Below are positions 1 to 4,584 of a DNA stretch of 6,780 nt, piece by piece. Source of the DNA: Nitrosotalea sp. (GTDB taxonomy: Archaea; Thermoproteota; Nitrososphaeria; Nitrososphaerales; Nitrosopumilaceae); NCBI GenBank assembly GCA_023252335.1, contig JAJPEA010000093.1:1-6780 (forward strand), written 5' to 3'. A model generated the notes under the pieces. It was not told the origin of the DNA and did no database searches. It saw only the letters and a list, made by a program, of their open reading frames with translations. The position numbers were made by a program, and so were the translations under genes. Position 1 is the stretch's first letter. Every line of letters begins with the position of its first letter.

Positions 1-913
1 CATCATAATTAACAGAAACATAAACCTGGTTAGTATTTGGAATTACCGACAAACCAGACACCACATTAGAAACTGATAATGTTTGTATTGTCTGAAAAGT
101 AACACCGTCAATTATATCGATTGTAGCATCCTTATTGCCATCTAATGCGTAATATCGATCTATGTTCGGATTTACCCCAACATAGAGTAAAGATAATGGA
201 ACTTTGGTAGCATTATTAGCGGAACCGTCAATTACATATGTTGAGTTCATAGCCTCAGTTGATACAAGAATCTTGTTAGTATTTGGATTTACTGCAACAT
301 ATTCGGCATAACCATTCAAAAATATTTTATTTGTAACGGTGCCGGTGATGCCATCAATTACAGAGACTGAACTGTCTAGACCATCATATCCGCCATTGTT
401 GGCCACATAGATCTTGTTAGTATTTGGGTTCACTCCTATACCCATAGGGTCTTGTCCAACTGTGACAGATCCAACTTGAGAATTTGTTGTTCCATTTATT
501 ACATAAACTACATTTGAAGGTGGGCTTACAACATATATCATATTTGTATTAGGATTTACTGCGACATTGCCAACCTGGCCTGCTAGCGTGATTGTATTTT
601 TTATTGTGTTAGTTGATTCATCTATTACTGAAAGATTGTTGCCATAAGTTACAAAAACCATACGTGTTACGGGATTTTCCGCAATGCCTGACAGTCCACC
701 TGGAATTGGTATCGCAGTAATAATACTATTATCGTGACCATTAATTACCGTGACTTCGGGAGGATCAGAAGAAGAATCTACGGAGTTTACATAAATTGTA
801 GATGTGTTGGGATCAACTACACTTTGTTGAGGTTCAACTGAGATGTGTATTGTGGCGGTTATCGATTCTGCAAATGCATTGTGTGTAAGAAACCCAATGG
901 ATACTAGAAACAC
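1..913 (-). CDS. Secreted YVTN/NPNT-repeat beta-propeller protein (partial, runs off the window)
   Basis: The frame is open for 304 codons from a GTG at 913 to the window edge, so the C-terminus is missing. Seven repeats are visible, each opening with an N-P-N-T-like turn and an I-Y-V strand: near residues 33 (VDPNTSTIYV), 79, 119, 161 (VNPNTNKIYV), 208, 247 and 290. Most carry a later V-I-D-G/N-G strand. This is the signature of YVTN-family beta-propellers, which form extracytoplasmic ring-shaped scaffolds; archaeal members are often surface-layer or adhesion proteins, and no catalytic function is implied. Residues 1-15 form a hydrophobic segment ending A-F-A before E16, a plausible signal peptidase site. 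The GTG start leaves no positively charged n-region, which is odd. An upstream frame supplies one, so the true start may be further upstream with a one-base frameshift between. Family call is firm; the start is not. Confidence 0.88.
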   Translation of the reverse strand, partial: MFLVSIGFLTHNAFAESITATIHISVEPQQSVVDPNTSTIYVNSVDSSSDPPEVTVINGHDNSIITAIPIPGGLSGIAENPVTRMVFVTYGNNLSVIDESTNTIKNTITLAGQVGNVAVNPNTNMIYVVSPPSNVVYVINGTTNSQVGSVTVGQDPMGIGVNPNTNKIYVANNGGYDGLDSSVSVIDGITGTVTNKIFLNGYAEYVAVNPNTNKILVSTEAMNSTYVIDGSANNATKVPLSLLYVGVNPNIDRYYALDGNKDATIDIIDGVTFQTIQTLSVSNVVSGLSVIPNTNQVYVSVNYD

Positions 914-972
914 GGAGCCAAAACTACTGTTAGGATACGATTCTTACCGTTGCTGCTTTCCAGTAGGCCCAA
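914..972 (-). pseudogene. Possible displaced signal-peptide n-region of the beta-propeller gene
   Basis: Just upstream of the GTG, a different frame starting at TTG 972 reads through N-G-K-N-R-I-L-T-V-V, a typical charged-then-hydrophobic signal peptide opening, before hitting TAG. One extra base in the A4 run at 920-923 (T4 on the coding strand) would join it to V-F-L-V-S-I-G-F-L and the A-F-A cleavage site, giving a complete signal peptide. A TATA-like ATATACTTTAAG at 989-999 lies about 20-25 bases before TTG 972, fitting a leaderless start there. Either a sequencing slip in a homopolymer or a real frameshift would explain it. This is inference. Confidence 0.4.
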
Positions 973-977
973 CGGAT

Positions 978-1253
978 TTACTCTAGACTTAAAGTATATC
1001 TCGATTTGCTAATAAAATACTGTAAGATCAATACATATTTGTCAACAAAGTTCTTGTTAAAAATTCCAAAAAGACTATCGGCTCCCTTTGTATACCACCC
1101 TCCCTGAACACCTGCATACTCGAGATACCCTGCAAGCGAGGATAGCAACCCACCAAGATGACCATGACAAGACGATCTTCTGGTTCGTATTGCGGTAACG
1201 TTGTTTTTGTCTGACCATGTTACATAACACCCGGCTTTCGAACAGAGTCTTAA
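978..1253 (-). pseudogene. Start-less open frame, possible gene remnant, in the 367-base gap
   Basis: No intact gene occupies 914-1280. One minus frame stays open for 91 codons and ends in TAA at 978-980. It has no ATG; the only ordinary start candidate in its body is TTG at 1148. The C-terminal two thirds look protein-like: L-S-S-L-A-G-Y-L-E-Y-A-G, then G-G-W-Y-T-K-G-A, then F-N-K-N-F-V-D-K-Y-V. The GGWYTKGA stretch faintly recalls the G-x-W-Y-P-K-G-G motif of phytoene-desaturase-like FAD enzymes, but it is too short to claim. It overlaps the likely promoter of the beta-propeller gene. It could be a decayed gene end or a chance open frame. Confidence 0.22.
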
Positions 1254-1280
1254 TTATCATGTACAAAAATAATACTAGAT

Positions 1281-1565
1281 ATGGGAGACGGAATAGGCGG
1301 GCCAGTAATTGCCTGTTTGTCTGGAAATACATTTCAAATGTCTGTAACACACTTTCGTAAAGACAACAAGGAAGAATACGGTAACATGGAAAGAGTAATG
1401 ATCGCCAAAGTCGACGATCCTGCCAATCCACAGTATGAAGAAAAGACAATCTATGATCTAGAGCGCGCCCTAAAAGGCAAATTTGTCACATGTAATGTGC
1501 AGTATAGAGATTCAAAGACTGACATACTTGTTTGCAATGTATTTGTTCAAAACCCGCCAGAATAG
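1281..1565 (+). CDS. Small conserved-type hypothetical protein, 94 aa
   Basis: I do not recognise this protein. It is soluble, with no signal peptide or membrane segment, a glycine-rich start (MGDGIGGPVI), a charged centre around residues 25-65, and a C-terminal stretch of alternating hydrophobic residues (F-V-T-C-N-V-Q-Y, then D-I-L-V-C-N-V-F-V) that suggests beta strands. Cysteines are at 12, 71 and 85, not in a zinc pattern. The ATG is the first after an in-frame stop at 1251-1253; a TATA-like TTAATTATC at 1250-1258 sits about 27 bases upstream, so the mRNA is probably leaderless. It converges on the zinc-ribbon gene, with 19 bases between the two stop codons. An overlapping 124-codon minus frame (1075-1449) is judged its shadow because the plus frame has balanced, ordinary protein composition. 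Confidence 0.7.
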   Translation: MGDGIGGPVIACLSGNTFQMSVTHFRKDNKEEYGNMERVMIAKVDDPANPQYEEKTIYDLERALKGKFVTCNVQYRDSKTDILVCNVFVQNPPE

Positions 1566-1584
1566 ACAATCTGCAGAGATATCA

Positions 1585-2001
1585 TCAAACTTTTGACTCT
1601 TGGAGATTCCAGCAGTTTTTACATAGATAGCCTTTGAGATTCCATTCTTTTTTTGCTCTACGAGGCATAAAACCAAGTCTTGCATTGCATACAATACAGT
1701 TTTTTTTCAATTCATTGTCTGACTTTTCCCACTCGTTAAAACAAGGCTCACAGAGCCAGCCCTTTAGTTCCCATTCTTTTTTTGGTTTCCAAAGATTTAG
1801 TCCACCGGGTTCGTCTCCACATGCAACACACAAGTCATCAGCATTGGTTTTCTTGATAACTGGTTTTTTCATAAAATCCACGTAACAGTTTGCACACAAT
1901 TCACCTTTGATATTCCACTCTTTTTTTGGCTTGCTGGTACGAGGGGTACGCTTTTTGCAAACTGCACAATATTCCGTTTTTTTACTACCAAACAAGCCCA
2001 T
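1585..2001 (-). CDS. Triple zinc-ribbon protein, 138 aa
   Basis: The protein is three tandem copies of one zinc-binding unit and little else. Each copy has a C-x2-C knuckle, a spacer of about 20 residues containing K-K-E-W-(N/E)-(I/L)-K-G, and a closing L-C-x2-C knuckle. The ligand sets are C12/C15/C36/C39, C58/C61/C84/C87 and C102/C105/C127/C130. All twelve cysteines are present, so three zinc ions can be predicted. The KKEW.(I/L)KG.LC core is almost the same in every copy, pointing to internal duplication. Such ribbons bind nucleic acid or protein partners; which one cannot be told. There is no catalytic domain, signal peptide or membrane segment, so it is cytoplasmic. The N-terminus (MGLFGSKK) is short and basic. 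A weak T-rich box (CTTTTTTAG, about 2025-2034) lies near -27 of the ATG. Confidence 0.85.
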   Translation of the reverse strand: MGLFGSKKTEYCAVCKKRTPRTSKPKKEWNIKGELCANCYVDFMKKPVIKKTNADDLCVACGDEPGGLNLWKPKKEWELKGWLCEPCFNEWEKSDNELKKNCIVCNARLGFMPRRAKKEWNLKGYLCKNCWNLQESKV

Positions 2002-2137
2002 TACAAGTACACCTACAATACTAGACTAAAAAAGGTGACCACAGTATCTCATTCGGTCAAAGGATTGCCATACTAACATCATCCCGTGAGTCCTGATGGT
2101 CGATATTACATCATACCAGATAAGATAAATTGTTTGC

Positions 2138-2401
2138 TTGAACTATTTGATCATTTTTGCACCAATAGAAATCGCTAAATCATCATTCCAGTCAAGTGAG
2201 TATGAATTGATAAAGTCATTTTTGGGCATATCGCTAGTTACATTTGGCCTTTCGGTTTTATCATTTCTTGCCATGCACACTTACAAATCTAGTATTGCGG
2301 GATGGAGTGCAGTTGTTTTTGGATTTATTGCAATTATTACCATGATGATTCCAGGAATTAAAAAACTACGTGCCGATAAAATTACAAAATCAAAGGCCTA
2401 G
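2138..2401 (+). CDS. Small two-helix membrane protein, about 87 aa, unknown function
   Basis: Two hydrophobic segments are clear, at about residues 27-46 (F-L-G-I-S-L-V-T-F-G core) and 53-72 (G-W-S-A-V-V-F-G-F-I core), joined by a short polar loop (H-T-Y-K-S-S). A basic cytoplasmic-type tail (K-K-L-R-A-D-K-I-T-K-S-K-A) follows, so both ends probably face the cytoplasm. I recognise no family. No ATG is available before the first helix: an in-frame TAA lies at 2126-2128, leaving TTG at 2138 or TTG at 2147. A TATA-like stretch (ATAAGATAAATT, 2120-2131) would suit the second for a leaderless mRNA, so the start is uncertain by three codons or more. The stop TAG overlaps the stop of the convergent gene. 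Confidence 0.62.
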   Translation: MNYLIIFAPIEIAKSSFQSSEYELIKSFLGISLVTFGLSVLSFLAMHTYKSSIAGWSAVVFGFIAIITMMIPGIKKLRADKITKSKA

Positions 2402-2604
2402 GTGCCATCTTTTTTTGGAGCAGGCTTTCTACGGAAATATATTGTAAAACCTCCGCCAACCACGACTAGTGCGATTAGTATTATTCCAAACTGGGTGGGA
2501 TCAACATAACTCCACATGACAGGATCGTTACCTGGATTAACTTGAGCACGATTTACTGTTAGAAAAAACAGCATTGAAACGATTAGCCCAATTGATATCC
2601 TCAT
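2398..2604 (-). CDS. Small exported, C-terminally anchored protein, 68 aa
   Basis: Residues 1-20 form a signal peptide (M-R-I-S-I-G-L-I-V-S-M-L-F-F-L core, with A20-Q21 a possible cleavage site). A short outer segment of roughly 15-20 residues follows (V-N-P-G-N-D-P-V-M-W-S-Y), then a single membrane helix at about 39-57 (F-G-I-I-L-I-A-L-V-V-V-G-G-G) and a basic tail (F-R-R-K-P-A-P-K-K-D). The mature product would be little more than a membrane anchor with a short outside loop. This resembles small thaumarchaeal membrane proteins but no family is recognised. The promoter is one of the best in the window: TTTATA at 2628-2633 lies 24-29 bases before the ATG, so the transcript should be leaderless. 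It converges on the two-helix membrane gene. Confidence 0.72.
   Translation of the reverse strand: MRISIGLIVSMLFFLTVNRAQVNPGNDPVMWSYVDPTQFGIILIALVVVGGGFTIYFRRKPAPKKDGT
2399..2400. other. Overlap of two convergent stop codons at a CTAG
   Basis: The plus-strand gene ends in TAG at 2399-2401 and the minus-strand gene ends in TAG at 2400-2398. The palindrome CTAG at 2398-2401 supplies both stop codons, so the coding regions overlap by four bases tail to tail. Confidence 0.8.
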
Positions 2605-2627
2605 GAAAATTATAATTCAAAATTGCC

Positions 2628-2633
2628 TATAAA
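2628..2633 (-). promoter_or_regulatory. TATA box of the small exported protein gene
   Basis: TTTATA on the minus strand, with its centre about 27 bases before the ATG at 2604. This is the normal archaeal TBP site spacing if transcription starts at the start codon. The flanks are A/T-rich. Confidence 0.6.
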
Positions 2634-2686
2634 GAATTATGGATTTTTGTCAATTCTGGTTGCATAGTCATACTAGACAAACACAT

Positions 2687-2974
2687 CTAGAACAAGGTCT
2701 CTACCGATTTCAAGACATTCCATACAGGACTAACGTGACCAAATTCATCAAAAGCTATCTGACGTGTTTCTCGTATCTTTTTCTTGTTATCAGGATCATC
2801 TCTTAGCAAGACAACTAGATCTTCTAGCCTACCTGCAAGCTTGGTGTGATCTTCCTTGTCTACAGATTGGATTGCTTTTACCTCATCAGGAGTTAAAATC
2901 GTTAATGGTTTTTTTGATCCAGACAGTGTCTTTAGTATTTCATCAATTTTTAGAATCGTTGTCTCTTTGTCCAA
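2687..2974 (-). CDS. Small soluble hypothetical protein, 95 aa, TTG start
   Basis: I recognise no family. The protein is charged and mostly helical in character: an N-terminal helix (D-K-E-T-T-I-L-K-I-D-E-I-L-K-T-L), a basic turn (S-G-S-K-K-P), then D-E-V-K-A-I-Q-S-V-D-K-E-D, L-E-D-L-V-V-L-L-R-D and a C-terminal R-Q-I-A-F-D-E-F-G-H-V-S-P-V-W. It has no cysteines, signal peptide or membrane segment. The TTG at 2974 comes directly after an in-frame TAA, so it is the earliest possible start, and a TTTAAATAA box centred near 3001 lies 27 bases upstream. That supports a leaderless TTG start. The 47-base gap from the zinc finger gene holds this promoter, so it need not be co-transcribed with it. 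Confidence 0.72.
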   Translation of the reverse strand: MDKETTILKIDEILKTLSGSKKPLTILTPDEVKAIQSVDKEDHTKLAGRLEDLVVLLRDDPDNKKKIRETRQIAFDEFGHVSPVWNVLKSVETLF

Positions 2975-2996
2975 TTACTATCATGGAAAAAATCCA

Positions 2997-3005
2997 TTAT
3001 TTAAA
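2997..3005 (-). promoter_or_regulatory. TATA box of the 95-aa hypothetical gene
   Basis: TTTAAATAA on the minus strand is centred about 27 bases before the TTG at 2974. It decides the start: transcription would begin at or next to the TTG, the first codon after a stop. Confidence 0.6.
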
Positions 3006-3021
3006 TTGAATTCTAATTTAT

Positions 3022-3159
3022 CTATTCCCAGTACATCTTTTGCCTAAAACCGTCATGCTTGCTTGGATGAGCTGCATGAAAATGTCTGTCTAATCGTACA
3101 TGGTCATCAAATTGCATTCCGCATTCTTTGCATTTGAAATTCTTTTGTTTGTCATCCAT
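3022..3159 (-). CDS. Single C2H2 zinc finger mini-protein, 45 aa
   Basis: Too short for many gene finders, but the classical C2H2 pattern is exact: C10-x2-C13, F17 three residues on, L23 five residues further, H26 after two more, then x4 and H31. The spacing C-x2-C-x12-H-x4-H with the F and L core residues matches the family consensus. The finger is flanked by a basic N-terminus (M-D-D-K-Q-K-N) and a tail ending K-M-Y-W-E. A lone finger usually binds DNA weakly or mediates protein contacts; archaeal single-finger mini-proteins exist but few have known roles. The ATG at 3159 has only a weak box (CTTAGAAT, about 3181-3188) at the expected distance. It lies head to tail with the 95-aa gene and may have replaced part of a decayed response-regulator gene just upstream. 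Confidence 0.82.
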   Translation of the reverse strand: MDDKQKNFKCKECGMQFDDHVRLDRHFHAAHPSKHDGFRQKMYWE

Positions 3160-3228
3160 GCTAGAATAATATCATAGTCAATTCTAAGTTTTACGATATA
3201 TGATGTAATACCGTGTGACAGACTTGAG

Positions 3229-3344
3229 CTAGTTACAGATTGAATTTGTGCCAACGCTAAATCCAGCATCAGTTAGTTTTTTTGAATGCTGGAAGCAGTA
3301 TCATTATCGATTAGAAGGATTCGTATCTCAGTGACATTTCTGCT
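3229..3344 (-). pseudogene. Remnant of a CheY-like response-regulator receiver domain
   Basis: One minus frame reads E-I-R-I-L-L-I-D-N-D-T-A-S-S-I-Q (about 3282-3329), which fits the first strand and acidic pocket of a receiver domain. It then meets TAA at 3273-3275. The next frame continues K-K-L-T-D-A-G-F-S-V-G-T-N-S, the usual end of helix 1 and strand 2, and stops at TAG 3229-3231. The break lies in an A7 run (T7 at 3277-3283 on the plus strand); one more A would make the two halves continuous and in register with the family. The phosphorylated aspartate region is not preserved, although D-Y-D-I-I-L near 3165-3179, in a further frame, may be its worn trace. No start codon is evident. The receiver match is pattern recognition over about 30 residues. 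Confidence 0.5.
3262..3293. repeat. Inverted repeat, 8-base arms, 16-base loop
   Basis: TCCAGCAT at 3262-3269 pairs perfectly with ATGCTGGA at 3286-3293. It spans the frame break in the receiver-domain remnant, including the T7 run, so it may have helped the slip or may be chance. Confidence 0.4.
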
Positions 3345-3411
3345 TGCAATATCATAATAGCAGATAATAAAACAAGATACAAGTTAACTTTAATCCATAA
3401 AACAGCTAATA

Positions 3412-3483
3412 ATGGGTGAAAAACCCATAAATCTAGTGCTTGGCATTATTATTGTATGTATATTGGAACCTTTTCTAATATAA
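3412..3483 (+). CDS. Possible 23-aa single-helix membrane peptide
   Basis: ATG at 3412 opens a 23-codon frame: M-G-E-K-P-I-N, then a continuous hydrophobic run L-V-L-G-I-I-I-V-C-I-L, then E-P-F-L-I and TAA. This is the shape of a tiny one-helix membrane peptide. An ACTTTAAT box (3387-3394) lies about 22 bases upstream, fitting a leaderless mRNA a little loosely. The first codons form a hairpin (ATGGGT at 3412-3417 with ACCCAT at 3423-3428) that would hold the start codon in the stem. It sits 40 bases before the Lrp/AsnC gene. It may be a real micro-gene or chance; the hydrophobic composition alone is weak evidence in A/T-rich DNA. Confidence 0.35.
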   Translation: MGEKPINLVLGIIIVCILEPFLI

Positions 3484-3523
3484 TTCAAGTTTTACACAAT
3501 AGATTAATAGTAAAACATACGAC

Positions 3524-4003
3524 ATGAGTCACAAGGCGATATCATTAACACAAGTGGACAGAAAGATCTTGAAAACACTTCTTTCCCCCAATGGTAAAAT
3601 TTCTTCCAAAGCGTTAGCAAAAAAACTTGGATTGCCCACCACAACTATACAAAGAAGGCGTAAACGACTGGAAACAGAATTTTTGAAAGTAGTGTATACC
3701 CTTGACCTGGCAAAGTTTGGCTGGCACAAAGTCGACTTTCTTGTTGCAACAGAAAGCGGTAAGACAGACATCATTGGCAAAGCGCTGTTAAAACGTGACG
3801 AGGTGATTTATGTTGGAAAGAGCATAGGACAACACACTATAGATCTAAGAGTAGAGACTGTTTTAAAAGACAATGGTGAGATATTGAGAATGTTAGAGCT
3901 GCTAAAGGGTACTAGCGGGATTAAAGATGTAGTATGGTCTGAGATTGTGGAAGTCATAGGATCAAAGACTTCGGTTCCAGTTCAGATAATTGACAAGATA
4001 TGA
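3524..4003 (+). CDS. Lrp/AsnC-family transcriptional regulator, 159 aa
   Basis: Residues 8-53 are a winged helix-turn-helix of Lrp/AsnC type: L-T-Q-V-D-R-K-I-L-K-T-L-L, then I-S-S-K-A-L-A-K-K-L-G-L, then the recognition helix T-T-I-Q-R-R-R-K-R-L-E, which is strongly basic. Residues about 68-147 fit the small alpha/beta RAM (ligand-sensing) domain with strand (V-D-F-L-V-A), helix, the V-I-Y-V-G-K-S-I-G hairpin, T-I-D-L-R-V-E-T-V, a second helix (I-L-R-M-L-E-L-L) and a final strand (I-V-E-V-I-G). The length is usual for the family. These proteins are octameric or dimeric DNA-binding regulators, often responsive to amino acids; this one's ligand and targets cannot be read here. The start is leaderless-looking, with weak boxes at 3476-3485 and 3489-3497. 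It stands alone; the direct repeats after it could be its own binding sites. Confidence 0.88.
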   Translation: MSHKAISLTQVDRKILKTLLSPNGKISSKALAKKLGLPTTTIQRRRKRLETEFLKVVYTLDLAKFGWHKVDFLVATESGKTDIIGKALLKRDEVIYVGKSIGQHTIDLRVETVLKDNGEILRMLELLKGTSGIKDVVWSEIVEVIGSKTSVPVQIIDKI

Positions 4004-4050
4004 TGAGACTTAATTCGTGTCTAGAATTTTGATGTTTGTCAATTATGATG

Positions 4051-4112
4051 CTCAAAACACCATTTCTAGTGTTCAAAACACCATTCTAACACTCAAAAAA
4101 ACCATTTGTACC
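4051..4112 (+). repeat. Three imperfect tandem repeats of 20-21 bases
   Basis: Units at 4051-4071, 4072-4091 and 4092-4112 share (C/T)TCAAAACACCATT followed by a variable 6-8 bases; the third reads CTCAAAAAAACCATT. The period of about two helical turns puts each copy on the same DNA face, as expected for a protein-binding array. GTGTT/AACAC (4069-4073, 4077-4081) and AGTGTT/AACACT (4068-4073, 4088-4093) also form small inverted repeats. They lie 47 bases after the regulator gene and 109 bases before the PepSY-like gene, so they could be an operator, a transcript end or a simple tandem duplication. Confidence 0.6.
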
Positions 4113-4209
4113 AATAGAATGACTTTTTTGGCATGATGCAATCATAATTATATTATTTTGAACCATTTACCTTTAGATGTCTGGAACTAGTACTTTTGTA
4201 TCGTGCATT

Positions 4210-4215
4210 GGTGAT
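4210..4215 (+). promoter_or_regulatory. Shine-Dalgarno match for the PepSY-like gene
   Basis: GGTGAT, a six-base match to the anti-Shine-Dalgarno end of archaeal 16S rRNA, ends five bases before the ATG at 4221. Most neighbours look leaderless, so this gene probably has a leader. A/T-rich boxes at 4148-4159 and CTTTAGAT at 4171-4178 are candidate promoter elements. Confidence 0.45.
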
Positions 4216-4220
4216 AATCA

Positions 4221-4460
4221 ATGGTAGATGTACATGTCAATGATAGAGGATGCTACACCCAATTGAGTATAATCAACGAATCTACTGCACTGAATATAGC
4301 TGCAAGATTTTTTGAACAGCACTTTTCTAATGTTTTCCCAGAGGAAGTTACTCGAGAGGATGAATTTTTCGTAGTCAAAGTATCAATTGGGATGGCAAAT
4401 AAAGAAGTAAGATATGTCAAAATAGACGAGCAAACAGGCAGAATAATCAGCTATACATGA
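4221..4460 (+). CDS. Small PepSY-like protein, 79 aa
   Basis: The second half fits a PepSY-type unit: a helix (A-L-N-I-A-A-R-F-F-E-Q-H-F), then E-D-E-F-F-V-V-K-V-S-I, then K-E-V-R-Y-V-K-I-D-E-Q-T-G-R-I-I-S-Y. The closing V-x-I-D-x-x-T-G-x-I pattern is the most typical PepSY element. PepSY domains often inhibit proteases or act as small ligand-binding modules; most are exported, but this copy has no signal peptide, so it should be cytoplasmic. One cysteine (C11) is present. The ATG is fixed by an in-frame TAA at 4215-4217 and by the GGTGAT just upstream. The match is to a loose fold motif, so the function is open. Confidence 0.68.
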   Translation: MVDVHVNDRGCYTQLSIINESTALNIAARFFEQHFSNVFPEEVTREDEFFVVKVSIGMANKEVRYVKIDEQTGRIISYT

Positions 4461-4483
4461 TCACACTTTTTTATTTTGATCAT
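4457..4483 (+). terminator. Hairpin with T-rich run at the end of the PepSY-like gene
   Basis: ATGATCA at 4457-4463, overlapping the stop codon, pairs with TGATCAT at 4477-4483. The loop holds TTTTTTATTTT (4467-4477). Archaeal termination mainly needs such a T tract, so this is a good terminator candidate. It also faces the end of the convergent surface-protein gene. Confidence 0.5.
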
Positions 4484-4584
4484 CCCTTTGCACATTGCTG
4501 TTGCCATTTTTTAATGAAGTTTCATTATCTTTTAGACGATTAAGAAATGCTTTGAGAAAAAATGTTTGTACATGAACGTCCTTT

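Noticed and set aside
1081..1260. tRNA or other structured RNA in the gap (GGTTCG at 1183)
   Set aside because: No T-arm, acceptor pairing or anticodon arm could be built around it.
1075..1449. 124-codon minus frame opposite the 94-aa gene
   Set aside because: It is rich in Cys, Arg, Trp and Leu in a way typical of shadow frames, and it overlaps a plus frame with ordinary protein composition and a promoter.
1634..1885. 83-codon plus frame opposite the zinc-ribbon gene
   Set aside because: Rich in Phe and Ser because it is the complement of Lys/Glu codons; the minus strand carries the clear zinc-ribbon repeats.
3999..4060. C/D box small RNA (ATGATGA at 3999-4005)
   Set aside because: No D box (CTGA) follows at a usual distance, and the match overlaps the stop codon of the regulator gene.
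4051..4112. CRISPR array
   Set aside because: The repeats are only 20-21 bases, directly adjacent and imperfect, with no unique spacers and no cas genes.
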